DNA of 64,000 nt from positions 202,681 through 266,680 of the forward strand of contig NZ_DBMV01000045.1 of NCBI RefSeq assembly GCF_002298975.1, read 5' to 3'. The position numbers were made by a program, and so were the translations under genes. Shown here in pieces: positions 24,851 to 33,049 of the stretch (within the stretch, counting starts at the first letter, position 1; each line of letters opens with the position of its first letter). Under the pieces are notes generated by a model. It was not told where the DNA came from. It was given only the letters and a program-made list of their open reading frames with translations, and searched no databases. This DNA is from Ralstonia sp. UBA689. Its GTDB lineage: Bacteria > Pseudomonadota > Gammaproteobacteria > Burkholderiales > Burkholderiaceae.

Positions 24851-26071
24851 ATGCACGTCGAGACCCCGCTTATCTCTACCGTCATCGGCGGCCTGGTGCT
24901 GGCCTTCATCTTCGGCACCATCGCGCAGCGGCTGCGCATGCCTCCGCTGGTGGGCTATCTGGTGGCGGGCGTGATCGCAGGGCCGTTCACCCCAGGTTTT
25001 GTGGCTGACCAGAGCCTGGCGCCGCAATTGGCAGAACTGGGCGTGATCCTGCTGATGTTCGGTGTCGGGCTGCATTTCTCGATGAAGGAGCTGATGGCGG
25101 TCAAGGCCATCGCCATTCCGGGCGCGCTCGGGCAGATTGCACTGGCCACGATGATGGGCATGGTCCTGGCATGGCTGCTGGGTTGGGGGTGGGGGCCGGG
25201 TTTCGTTTTCGGACTGGCGTTGTCGGTGGCAAGCACGGTGGTGTTGCTCAAGGCGCTGGAAGAGCGGGGGATCGACAACACGCACGAAGGCCATATCGCA
25301 GTCGGCTGGCTGATCGTGGAAGACCTGGTGATGGTGGTGACGCTGGTATTGCTGCCGGCGCTCTCAGGTGCGCTGGGCGGCGCCGGCAGCGCGTCGGTCA
25401 GCGTATGGGACATCGCCAAGGTCCTGGCGATCACGCTTGGCAAGGTGGTGGCGTTTGCCGCGCTGATGCTGGTGGTGGGCCGCCGCGTGATCCCCTGGAT
25501 GCTTGAGCGCATTGTCATGACCGGCAGCCGAGAGTTGTTTCGCCTGGGCGTGCTGGCCACCGCGCTGGGCGTGGCCTATGGGGCGACGGTGCTGTTTGGC
25601 GTGTCGTTTGCGCTGGGAGCGTTTTTTGCGGGCATGGTGCTGGCCGAATCCGAATTCAGCCAGCGCGCGGCGGAAGAATCGCTGCCACTGCGCGATGCGT
25701 TTGCGGTGCTGTTCTTCGTGTCGGTGGGCATGCTGTTTGACCCGCGCGTGCTGATCGACGATCCCTGGGCGGTGCTGGGCACGGTGCTGATCGTGGTCGC
25801 GGGCAAGTCGTTGGCAGCCTTTGTGGTGGTGCGGGCCTTCGGTCATGCCAACCGGACGGCGCTCACGATCTCGGCCAGCCTCGCGCAGATCGGCGAGTTT
25901 TCGTTCATCCTGATCGGCTTGGGTATCAGTCTGGAGATCCTGCCAGTGCGTGCACGTGGCCTGCTGCTGTCGGCGGCCATTTTGTCGATCCTGCTCAATC
26001 CACTGATGTTCGGCATCATTGACCGCCTGAACAGGCGTGCCGCGGTGGCCGAACCGGCCCAGGCAGAATAG
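24851..26071 (+). CDS. CPA2 family cation:proton antiporter
   Basis: This 406-residue inner-membrane protein has about 12 helices, related to the KefB/YbaL branch. Segments include RLRMPPLVGYLVAGVIAGPF, LAELGVILLMFGVGLHFS, SVASTVVLLKALEERG, GWLIVEDLVMVV and FGVSFALGAFFAGMVLAESEFS. The usual C-terminal TrkA-N nucleotide-binding domain of Kef/YbaL is absent; the protein ends soon after the last helix. It therefore appears to be a bare transporter for K+ or Na+ against protons. The ATG at 24851 begins at the first helix; an upstream start at 24743 adds a proline-rich stretch. Confidence 0.9.
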   Translation: MHVETPLISTVIGGLVLAFIFGTIAQRLRMPPLVGYLVAGVIAGPFTPGFVADQSLAPQLAELGVILLMFGVGLHFSMKELMAVKAIAIPGALGQIALATMMGMVLAWLLGWGWGPGFVFGLALSVASTVVLLKALEERGIDNTHEGHIAVGWLIVEDLVMVVTLVLLPALSGALGGAGSASVSVWDIAKVLAITLGKVVAFAALMLVVGRRVIPWMLERIVMTGSRELFRLGVLATALGVAYGATVLFGVSFALGAFFAGMVLAESEFSQRAAEESLPLRDAFAVLFFVSVGMLFDPRVLIDDPWAVLGTVLIVVAGKSLAAFVVVRAFGHANRTALTISASLAQIGEFSFILIGLGISLEILPVRARGLLLSAAILSILLNPLMFGIIDRLNRRAAVAEPAQAE

Positions 26072-26139
26072 CGAATCCACCCGAGGCCGCGCGGCGGTCG
26101 GCGCGCCTGCCCAACCCGTTTCTTGAGCGAGGAGTCCAC

Positions 26140-26694
26140 ATGAGTAATCTGACTATCGGTGTGATCGTCGGCAGCCTGCGCAAGGCGTCGTTCAACCGCC
26201 AATTGGCGAACGCGCTGATCGGCCTGCTGCCGGCGGAGGCCACGGCCAGGTTGATCGAGATCGGCGAGCTGCCGCTGTACAACCAGGATTTGGACGGCAA
26301 CCTGCCCGAGGCCGTTCAGCGCTTCAAGGCCGAGGTGGCGGGCGTGGACGCTCTGCTGTTCGTCACGCCGGAATACAACCGCGGTATTCCGGGCGTGCTG
26401 AAGAATGCCATTGACTGGGGTTCACGGCCGTACGGCCAGAGCGTGTGGGGCGGCAAGCCCGCGGGCATTGCCGGGGCATCGCCAGGGGCGATCGGCACGG
26501 CGCTGGCGCAGGCGCAATTGCGCAACGTGCTCTCGGCAGTCGGCGTGCAGATCGTGCCGTTGCCGGAGGTGTTCTTTCACTTTGCGGGGGAGCCCTTCGA
26601 TGCCCAGGGCGGGGTGACGGAGGCGCGAACGCGCCAGTTCCTGCAGGGGTTTGTCGACCGATTCGTCCAGTGGGCGGGCGGGAGGAACGCCTGA
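26140..26694 (+). CDS. NADPH-dependent FMN reductase (ChrR/quinone reductase type)
   Basis: This 184-residue flavodoxin-fold protein has the phosphate-binding GSLRKASFNRQLANAL, the flavin-contact TPEYNRGIPGVLKNAIDW and GASPGAIGTALAQAQLR. Family members reduce quinones, azo dyes or chromate with FMN and NAD(P)H and protect against oxidative stress. It follows the antiporter by 68 bases on the same strand after an AGGAGTCCAC ribosome site, so the two may be cotranscribed. Confidence 0.92.
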   Translation: MSNLTIGVIVGSLRKASFNRQLANALIGLLPAEATARLIEIGELPLYNQDLDGNLPEAVQRFKAEVAGVDALLFVTPEYNRGIPGVLKNAIDWGSRPYGQSVWGGKPAGIAGASPGAIGTALAQAQLRNVLSAVGVQIVPLPEVFFHFAGEPFDAQGGVTEARTRQFLQGFVDRFVQWAGGRNA

Positions 26695-26780
26695 GGCGCG
26701 CCCGACGAATCGATCGGTTTGTATTCAAGGCCGGGCAGGGAGGGGGCTCCTGCTCGGCCGTTTTACTGACGAGGCGGGTC

Positions 26781-26876
26781 TCAGGCCAGGAAAGCGGCGG
26801 CGCTGATGAGCCAGCCTGCTGCGACGCAGCTTGCGATCCAGGCGGCCATGACGGCGCCAATATCCAACCATTTCAT
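26781..26876 (-). CDS. Small single-helix membrane protein (31 residues)
   Basis: An ATG at 26876 is preceded at seven bases by a near-ideal AAGGAGA ribosome site. It opens a 31-codon frame beginning MKWLDIGAVM and ending SAAAFLA. From residue 8 almost all residues are Ala, Gly, Ile, Leu, Val or Trp, so it would form one transmembrane helix. A longer in-frame reading to 27059 has no comparable ribosome site. No family is recognised. The strong ribosome site and clean helix make real translation likely. Confidence 0.6.
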   Translation of the reverse strand: MKWLDIGAVMAAWIASCVAAGWLISAAAFLA

Positions 26877-26982
26877 GATTGTTCTCCTTACAACACTTGC
26901 ATTGCATGTCCAGGCAGTCGATATCTGAACAAGTGCGCGAAGTTTAGGTGTTGCGATGCGGAAGAACAATACGATTCGGAGT

Positions 26983-26995
26983 GAACAGACTGTTC
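26983..26995. promoter_or_regulatory. GAACAG-A-CTGTTC palindrome upstream of the small membrane protein
   Basis: A perfect 13-base palindrome lies 107 bases upstream of the start at 26876, within a locally AT-richer stretch. Its size and symmetry fit a dimeric repressor site. The binding protein is unknown. Confidence 0.3.
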
Positions 26996-27130
26996 CAAAG
27001 GTAAGAACAAATTTCAGGGCTTGTGTGGCGTGGTCTGCGCTGGCAGTCCGGCAGATCATCTCGCGGTTTCCTGATGTTGCAACGCAAAAAAAACCTTCGG
27101 CATGGTTGCCATGTCGTGCCCCGGCTGAGG

Positions 27131-27835
27131 CTACTTCGTACGGAAGGTTGCGGCTACCGCATCGGCAAAGCGGGCCTCTTCAGCAAACTCCGGCCGGCCG
27201 AGCCCGGCTGTGCTGATCACGCGCAGCAGGTACACCGCACCATTGCAGAAGAAGGAGGCGTACCCACGGACCATCCCGGTCCTGCCGTTTGAGGTATGCC
27301 ACTCCAGTAGATTACCCGGCGCTCGCCCAGCAGCCGCTGCGCGGGCGGCCTGCGGTGGACCAGGCGCACCGCCCACGCGGGCTGGTCGCCATGCACACGC
27401 GATTCCATGTGGTTGAGCAGGATCGCCAGGTCGCGCGGTGGCCGCGCTTCCAGGTATCGCGGCGTGCCCTTGTCGAAATCGGATTTGCGCACCGTCACCA
27501 GGCCAAACCTTCAGACGGCGAGGCCTGTTGCGCAAACACCAGGCGCGACGGCCCGACGGGCGAACTGATGGTCTCGGCGACGGCGGGGGTGGGGCTTCGC
27601 TGGTCAGCCGCAGGGGCCTCCACGTGCGTGGCAGGGCGATGGTCGTGTCGGTGTCGACGTGCAGGACGACCGGGCTGGCAAACTTGGCGGACGCAACGCA
27701 GCCACAAGGTGCCAACCCCGCAAGCGCCATCCACACGGCAAAGCGTGTGCTCGCGCCGATTCCTGGCGCTGTTCTCCCCCGTTTCCCAACATGTCGGCTG
27801 GCACTGGGGGGCGCCAGCACTGCGTGGCGGGGCAT
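27131..27835 (-). pseudogene. Frameshifted gene for an exported hypothetical protein
   Basis: The minus strand gives pieces of one protein in different frames. A signal-peptide-like start from ATG 27835 (ASTRFAVWMALAGLAPCGCVASA) runs to TIALPRTWRPLRLTSEA. In another frame comes AVAETISSPVGPSRLVFAQQASPS. In a third comes KSDFDKGTPRYLEARPPRDLAILLNHMESRV. Finally the first frame resumes with LEWHTSNGRTGMVRGYASFFCNGAVYLLR and a stop at 27131. At least three shifts are needed to join them. The pieces look like coding sequence (periodic composition, sensible peptides) but belong to no family I recognise. Sequencing error could explain one shift, but hardly all three. Confidence 0.6.
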
Positions 27836-27967
27836 CGAATGGATTAGTCCGCATGGCGGGGTGAGGGGTGGCTCCATCAGATTGCCTGCCGATGGCTCTT
27901 TTCACAGGGCCACGACATTCGGTACGGTGATACATCGCTGTTCTGTTGTCCCGATGCCCGCTCTCGT

Positions 27968-28681
27968 ATGACTGCCACCACGCTCAATTCTTACCAACAA
28001 CCGATCGGCACAGCCCTTCCGGATTGGGGCCCTCGCCCGCTGCCACCGCATACGCCGTTGGCCGGTCGCTACTGCCGACTGGAACCGCTTGATGCTGCGC
28101 GCCACGCCGACGGGTTGTTCGATGCCTTTGACCAGGCGCAGGACGGTCGCGACTGGACCTACCTGATGGAGGGGCCGTTTGCCGATGCGGACGCGCATCG
28201 CGCCTTTGTCGAGCGCATTGCGGCGCGGCGCGATCCGCTGCAGTACGCGGTGATCGACGCGCGCACCGAGCGTCCGATCGGCACGCTGGCGCTGATGCGT
28301 ATCACGCCCGATCACGGCGTGGTGGAGGTGGGGGCCGTCACGTTCTCTCCATTGCTGCAGCGCACGCCGGCCTCCACCGAGGCGCAGTACCTGCTGATGA
28401 AGCACGTGTTCGACGATCTCGGCTACCGCCGTTACGAGTGGAAGTGCGACAGCTTGAACGCGCCATCGCGGCAGGCCGCGCTGCGGCTGGGCTTCCAGTT
28501 CGAGGGGATCTTCCGCCAGGCGGTGGTCTACAAGGGCCGCAGCCGCGATACCGCGTGGTTCTCCATCATCGATGCCGAATGGCCCCAGTTGCGGGCCGCG
28601 TTCGAGCAGTGGCTTTCGCCGGAGAATTTTGATGCCGCGGGCCGCCAGCGCGCGTCGCTTACCGCGCTGCGTTCGTCTTAG
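27968..28681 (+). CDS. GNAT family N-acetyltransferase (RimJ/RimL type)
   Basis: This 237-residue protein has an N-terminal extension (residues 1-30) and a GNAT domain. LAGRYCRLEPLDAARHADGLFDAF is followed by GPIGTLALMRI-like strands (RPIGTLALMRITPDHGVVEVG), then LMKHVFDDLGYRRYEWKCDSLNAPSRQAALRLGFQFEGIFRQAVVYKGRSRDTAWFSI, the hallmark of RimJ/RimL-like acetyltransferases. It would transfer acetyl from acetyl-CoA to an amine; the substrate is unknown. It is divergent from the frameshifted gene at 27131-27835 and stands alone. Confidence 0.88.
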   Translation: MTATTLNSYQQPIGTALPDWGPRPLPPHTPLAGRYCRLEPLDAARHADGLFDAFDQAQDGRDWTYLMEGPFADADAHRAFVERIAARRDPLQYAVIDARTERPIGTLALMRITPDHGVVEVGAVTFSPLLQRTPASTEAQYLLMKHVFDDLGYRRYEWKCDSLNAPSRQAALRLGFQFEGIFRQAVVYKGRSRDTAWFSIIDAEWPQLRAAFEQWLSPENFDAAGRQRASLTALRSS

Positions 28682-28748
28682 CCTTGACCCGCTGCACGTC
28701 TATACCGTCGCACCGGTCTGGCACGGGGCGGCCCCCCCCGAGCGTGGT

Positions 28749-30362
28749 TCAAGTGTCGGGTGAAGATGTGTCGGCATACATGCCCCGCAGGGCGAGCGCG
28801 CGTTCGGCTTCTGGCAGGGCCAGGATCGAGCGCGCGAAATCGATCAGCGCCCGGCAGCGTTCGGCCGGCGCCGCCGTGTGGCGCAGTGCGGGCACCGTCA
28901 GCATGCGTTGTTCTTCCAGTGGCAGCGCGGCCACCGCCAGTTGCAATACCGGCAAGGTTTGCGCGCGGGTGACAACAGGGGCGTGTTCCGGGTCGGCCGC
29001 CTGTACCAAGTCGGAAAACAGGGCCCGCTCGCGCGTGACCAGGGCGCGCGGCAGCCGCGCAGCGGCCGCGCTGGCGTCGGCTGTTCCATCCAGGTAAGCC
29101 ACGCAGGCTTCAGGGCTCACGCGTTGCAGGGCCTGGGCCTGTTCGATGGTCAGTTGCGCGTTGGCAAACAGCAGCGTGTCGGGCGCGGTCGGGATCAGCG
29201 CGTGATACAGCTTGACCGATTGCGCGTGCAGCAGGGCCATCACCTCGGCGTCGCTAGCATTGCGCTGCAGGTCTAGCCAGATCGTGTCGATCAGGCGGCT
29301 GAAGTGCGCGGGGTACTTGCGCTCCAGTGCGGCATAGAGTGCTGCGCCGCGCAGTTCGGCGGCCAGCGCCTCGCGGCTGCCCAACTGCGTGGCCATGGTC
29401 GCGTATTCGCCGCCCGGCGAGACACGCGTGACGACATGGTTGTCCAGCAGCTCCTGTGTGGCGGGAAACCACATCTGGTCAAACGGCGTGTCCTGCACTC
29501 GGCGCACGAACGCGTCGGGCAGGCCAGCGGCTGTGTAGGCGCGCCAGAGTTCGTTGTCGGTGGCGCCGGGGGTCTGGTCATGGTCGGCGCCGACTGCGCG
29601 CGGGCGGTGGAATCCGATGCGCGCACTCGGCGCGGCGGCGCGGTCTTCCCCGGCCAGGAACGCCATCGTGCAGGCTGACGCGCAGGTACGCTCCACATAG
29701 GTGCGCAGATGATGGCGGCGGATGACATCCGCCACCAGCGTGCCTTCGCGCAGCCAGCCGCCTTCGGAGCGCAGCACGACGGCTGTGGCGCCGGGCGTCT
29801 TGCGCAACGCGGCTTCCAGCGCATCGGCCGCGCCGTCGTTGATGCCGCCGGTGAAGAGGATGGCGCGCCCGTCGCGCTGCGGCATCACCGTGAAAGGCGA
29901 GGCAGCCTGTTCGCCCAGTGCCGTGCGCAGATGCGCGTGCAGGCGCGGCAGATCGTTGATGACGCGCGAGCCTGTGCCGATGGCGCCCAGCGCGATCATC
30001 AGCTTGGCGACGAATGGCCACAGGTTCGTCATTCCGGCCCGTCGGCAGCGTGCCTGTTCATGCTCGGCTGAACGCCAGGTGCCAACCACGGCCCAGACCC
30101 ACAGCGCCACACCCAGGATATAGATGACCAGCAGCGCCGATGAGGCCGCGCGTGCCGGCGCATTGTGCGCCAGCGCGTGCGTGACGCCAGCGCTGAGTGC
30201 CACGACGCCGAACTGCATCAGCGCGGTATGCAGCCAGTACGAACGGGCGAGGCTGTAATCGCCGCGCCAGTGGCGGGCGAAGAAATTGCGGGACGGGGCG
30301 TGCGCCGGACGCGGATCGGCGGGGGTGGTCGGGGGGCGGGTGTCGCTGGCAGCGAAGGTCAT
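28749..30362 (-). CDS. Membrane protein with a ClpP/crotonase-fold serine protease-like domain
   Basis: The 537-residue protein has a hydrophilic N-terminus, two to three membrane helices (FGVVALSAGVTHAL, SALLVIYILGVALWVWAVVG, FVAKLMIALGAIGTG) and a ClpP-like domain. In that domain GRAILFTGGINDGAADALEAALRKTPGATAVVLRSEGGWLREG provides the glycine-rich oxyanion strand, and CASACTMAFLAGEDRAA presents a nucleophile-type serine. A candidate histidine is in IGFHRPRAVG. The C-terminal 250 residues are helical with no family I know. It may be a membrane-bound peptidase. It is preceded by no obvious operon partner. Confidence 0.75.
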   Translation of the reverse strand: MTFAASDTRPPTTPADPRPAHAPSRNFFARHWRGDYSLARSYWLHTALMQFGVVALSAGVTHALAHNAPARAASSALLVIYILGVALWVWAVVGTWRSAEHEQARCRRAGMTNLWPFVAKLMIALGAIGTGSRVINDLPRLHAHLRTALGEQAASPFTVMPQRDGRAILFTGGINDGAADALEAALRKTPGATAVVLRSEGGWLREGTLVADVIRRHHLRTYVERTCASACTMAFLAGEDRAAAPSARIGFHRPRAVGADHDQTPGATDNELWRAYTAAGLPDAFVRRVQDTPFDQMWFPATQELLDNHVVTRVSPGGEYATMATQLGSREALAAELRGAALYAALERKYPAHFSRLIDTIWLDLQRNASDAEVMALLHAQSVKLYHALIPTAPDTLLFANAQLTIEQAQALQRVSPEACVAYLDGTADASAAAARLPRALVTRERALFSDLVQAADPEHAPVVTRAQTLPVLQLAVAALPLEEQRMLTVPALRHTAAPAERCRALIDFARSILALPEAERALALRGMYADTSSPDT

Positions 30363-30521
30363 GCGGGTTCTCGATGCCGCGTGTGGCAGGGCCGTAGGGG
30401 CGTTTGGGGGATTATCACCGCCGGCACCCTGGGCTGGCGCCCCCTCGTTGGTCGGGAGGGGGGGGCGCGATTCGGCAGGTGCGTCACAAAAGTTGGGCTG
30501 CTGCTGAAATGCCGAAGCGCT

Positions 30522-30983
30522 CTAGGCTCTGACCGATACCAGCGGCGGCTCTGCCGGAGCGATCGCTTCGGCGCTGGCCGGGTGGGCGGCCTGTGCTGCC
30601 TGGCGAGCGTGCAACCGGGCATCGGCCAACGAAGACGAGCCGGCGATCTTGTCGGTGGTGCGCGCCTTGGCGGGCGCATCGGTGTTGGCGGACGACGTGC
30701 TCTGGTGGTTTTGTAGCGCGTTTTCGGCTTGCTCGAGCCCCTTTTGCGCCTGCAGGCGCGCGATTTGCGCCTGGACAATCTGGATTTGCTGGCTCAGCAG
30801 TTGCGCCTGCTCTTGAGCCCGGTCGGCTGGAAGCCCTTGTTTGGGCAAGTCCGTCAAGGATTTCTGCAGGTTCTTGAGTTGGCGCTGCAGACGATCGATT
30901 TCTGTGGCCGAACTGCTCCCGCCGCCCGAGGCGCCGGTGGCCGCAGTGCTGGAAACGGAAGAGGAAGAGAGTTGCATTGCCAT
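30522..30983 (-). CDS. FlxA-like coiled-coil protein
   Basis: This 153-residue hydrophilic protein starts with a Ser/Gly/Ala-rich tail. Residues 25-90 have a heptad-rich coiled coil (TEIDRLQRQLKNLQKSL, RAQEQAQLLSQQIQIVQAQIARLQAQKGLEQAENALQ), followed by an Ala/Ser-rich disordered end. This matches FlxA-like family proteins, which in E. coli belong to the FliA regulon but have no defined role. It lies about 1.7 kb from flhD, in keeping with a motility link. It stands alone on the minus strand, after a strong hairpin at 31032-31070. Confidence 0.75.
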   Translation of the reverse strand: MAMQLSSSSVSSTAATGASGGGSSSATEIDRLQRQLKNLQKSLTDLPKQGLPADRAQEQAQLLSQQIQIVQAQIARLQAQKGLEQAENALQNHQSTSSANTDAPAKARTTDKIAGSSSLADARLHARQAAQAAHPASAEAIAPAEPPLVSVRA

Positions 30984-31031
30984 CTCGCAGGTCAGTACGC
31001 CCTTGATCGGATGGCTGGCGGAAAACTTTAG

Positions 31032-31070
31032 GGTCCGGCGCAGAAATTTTTGTGGTTTCTGCGCCGGACC
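31032..31070. terminator. 15-base perfect hairpin, probable terminator
   Basis: Arms GGTCCGGCGCAGAAA (31032-31046) and its exact complement (31056-31070) enclose a 9-base loop. It lies 40 bases past the stop of the DUF1425-like pseudogene and upstream of the FlxA-like gene. On the minus strand it is followed by CTAAAGTTTTCC, a weak T tract. It may still end transcription of the decayed gene. Confidence 0.5.
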
Positions 31071-31109
31071 TTGGGGGAGCGCGGCTGAGGAACAGCCGCT
31101 TTTTCGACC

Positions 31110-31560
31110 TTACTCAAAGACGCGCACCTTGGACGGGGCCGCTGCATCGACCGGTTCGCGGGCCTCGCCGCTTGCTTCGCGCGGCGCCGGGAAGCCCCGC
31201 ACCTGCTCGAAAGCTGCGTCGACACCTCGGCCGCCAGCGAACGCGATGCCGCCTGCATCACGTGCGCCTTGTCGAGCCACTTGAAGCGGTACGACATGGC
31301 GCGGTCGTTGTTGTTCTGGTTGGTGAAGCGCACTCGGACGACCATGCGGCCGCCGCGCTCGGTGGCGCGCAGGGCGGAGACCTTGATGCAGGTCATCTCA
31401 CCCTGGGCTTTCGACGCGTGCGGCGATCGTGTCGGCAGCGGCGGGCGTGGCGGTCAGGCGGGCGGTACCGGCGGCAAAGGCTAGCGCGCATGCGGCTGCG
31501 CGGGCGGCAGGCGCAGGCCACGCGGAAACTGCAGGAGAAACGGAACGGACATCGCTCGTG
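31110..31560 (-). pseudogene. Frameshifted YcfL-like (DUF1425) lipoprotein gene
   Basis: The minus strand holds a secretion-signal-like stretch (AARAAACALAFAAGTARL). In a second frame comes MTCIKVSALRATERGGRMVVRVRFTNQNNNDRAMSYRFKWLD, typical of DUF1425/YcfL outer-membrane lipoproteins. After another shift comes GGRGVDAAFEQVRGFPAPREASGEAREPVDAAAPSKVRVFE and a stop at 31110. Two frame changes are needed. In enterobacteria ycfL neighbours lpoB; no such partner is here. The central segment alone supports the family assignment. Confidence 0.6.
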
Positions 31561-32025
31561 ACTCGGTTGAGGTGACGAAACGAAAACCGCCCGCGCTCAA
31601 GCCGAGCAGCAGGCGAGGGGAGCGGCTTACTGCGCCGACGCGCCGGAACGGGTGGCGACTGCCGCCGACGTGCGTGCCGGTGCGCCGCGCCGCTCAGCTG
31701 ATCTCTAAACCCTAGGCTCCGCCACAACGCCCCAGATGCCGATGGGCGTAGCGGGCAACCTGTTCGTGACGCACACCCCGCTGGGCGCGATGTTCGTGAT
31801 CTCTGTGCGTGGCGAACCGTAGAGCTCCGCCCGGCCATGCCTGAGCGTGCGTAGGCGCAATCGCGGAAATTCGTGCGTCTCCACCCTGGGCCGCAACTAC
31901 AGCACTTATCTGACGCTCGCCGGTCGGGCGCGTGCTTCCGGCTCCCTTTGTCGACCTGGCAAGCTTATCGGGGTGGTGTTTTTGTCTTTGTTAACAAGAC
32001 GCGTCTTCTGTGAGTGGACAAAACG

Positions 32026-32141
32026 GTAGGAGCAGTCCTACAAAATAGCCATTTGACTGTAGGAACGGTCCTACAGGATGAGCCGAAAAACGGCCGGAAT
32101 TGTCCTACACGATCTGTAGGACGAGGTAAGAAGTGTCCTAC
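32026..32141. promoter_or_regulatory. Array of four GTAGGA-N4-TCCTAC palindromes at 33-34-base intervals
   Basis: Copies begin at 32026 (GTAGGA GCAG TCCTAC), 32059 (GTAGGA ACGG TCCTAC, flanked by CT and AG), 32093 (GCCGGA ATTG TCCTAC) and 32126 (GTAAGA AGTG TCCTAC). Intervals are 33, 34 and 33 bases, about three helical turns. The central four bases differ in each copy while the arms are kept. This is the pattern of a dimeric regulator binding cooperatively on one DNA face. An inverted GTCCTACA/TGTAGGAC pair also spans 32102-32122. A related element (GTAGG-N7-CCTAC) follows at 32345-32361. It lies about 510-620 bases upstream of flhD. Confidence 0.7.
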
Positions 32142-32344
32142 AAACTGTTAACCCGGCATCCGATGCTCACAGTCGCGAAAGTGCGACGCCTTCCCCGTTA
32201 ATTTTTGGCGTACTTAGGCAATAATATTGCTTTTTTTGTAGAAAGATTAGGGTAAGTACGTGTCAAACGCCTGATTTGACGCATCGTCTATCCAGCCTCT
32301 CTGCGTCGGCAATGGCTTCATTTTCAACGTTTATTAACAGTTTT

Positions 32345-32361
32345 GTAGGAATATCGCCTAC
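32345..32361. promoter_or_regulatory. Fifth, spaced-out copy of the GTAGGA palindrome
   Basis: GTAGG and CCTAC arms are separated by seven bases instead of six. It lies 204 bases after the last member of the array and about 290 bases before flhD. It may be a weaker site for the same protein. Confidence 0.4.
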
Positions 32362-32648
32362 AAGAAAACGGCGTACCCAACCCCTCCAAGGTAGGGGGCT
32401 CTCCTTCTTTACTTAGCCCGGTCTGAAACCCACAATGTGTTCAACAGAAAACAACTTCGCCATGTCTTCAACGACGTGAGTAAGAAGTAGGCAGGAAGTA
32501 TCGACAACGGTACGACTGCCAAGATCATCTGGTCCGTGGGGATCGGTGCAGCCCGGAGAGGGATGGCGCGAAACGACAAAGCGTCACCGGACAGCATCGT
32601 GCGAGATCAGATGCAGGTTGTACTTTTACTGCACACGACGGGACATAC

Positions 32649-32966
32649 ATGGACACGCAAGACATTGTTTCTGAGATCAGCGAGCTGAATCTCACCTACT
32701 TGATGCTTGCCCAGCAGATGCTGGCCAAGGATCGTGATGCCGCGCTTTTTCGTCTCGGCATCTCTGAAGAATTGGCTGACATCCTGTTGACGATGTCGCC
32801 CGCGCAGATCGTCAAGCTCGCCAGCACGAACATGATGCTGTGCCGTTTCCGCTTCGACGATCACGCCATCCTGGGTCTGGTGACCCAGCCGCACCGTGAC
32901 AAAGGCCTGCAGCAATCGCAAATGTCGATCCTGCTGGCACGTCAGGCGGTTGAACAGATCAGCTGA
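32649..32966 (+). CDS. flhD: Flagellar transcriptional activator FlhD
   Basis: FlhD (105 residues) opens with the helical IVSEISELNLTYLMLAQQMLAKDRDAALFRLGISEELADILLTMSPAQIVKLA, the characteristic dimerisation segment of this family. It forms FlhD4C2 with FlhC, the master activator of class 2 flagellar promoters. flhC follows after 83 bases. The long AT-rich upstream region with ordered palindromes is probably the control region for the whole motility cascade. Confidence 0.97.
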   Translation: MDTQDIVSEISELNLTYLMLAQQMLAKDRDAALFRLGISEELADILLTMSPAQIVKLASTNMMLCRFRFDDHAILGLVTQPHRDKGLQQSQMSILLARQAVEQIS

Positions 32967-33049
32967 GCCGTGTTTGGGCGGGTTTGCCGCCCGGTTCAGT
33001 GGTCGCGAGAAGTTCGGGTGGGTAGCAGAAGCAAAGCGGGAGCAGTGCC

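Larger units (their letters stand above)
31561..32648. other. 1.1-kb non-coding region upstream of flhD
   Basis: No convincing gene is present. The left part (31570-31900) has only short broken frames, one reading GVAGNLFVTHTPLGAMFVISVRG before a stop at about 31822, possibly a remnant. From about 31970 the composition becomes clearly AT-richer. It carries the palindrome array at 32026-32141, a further variant at 32345-32361 and a long leader before flhD. This is the expected place for the complex flhDC promoter. Confidence 0.6.

Noticed and set aside
26983..26995. GAACAGACTGTTC as a LexA box
   Set aside because: The spacing does not fit the CTGT-N8-ACAG form expected in proteobacteria, and no SOS gene is next to it.
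32026..32141. Reading the palindrome array as parS sites or replication iterons
   Set aside because: No parAB or rep gene is nearby and the centres of the copies vary, whereas parS copies are usually conserved throughout; a regulatory array before flhDC fits better.
32409..32597. 62-codon minus-strand frame with hydrophobic parts
   Set aside because: It lies in the flhDC leader, has no ribosome site and no family.
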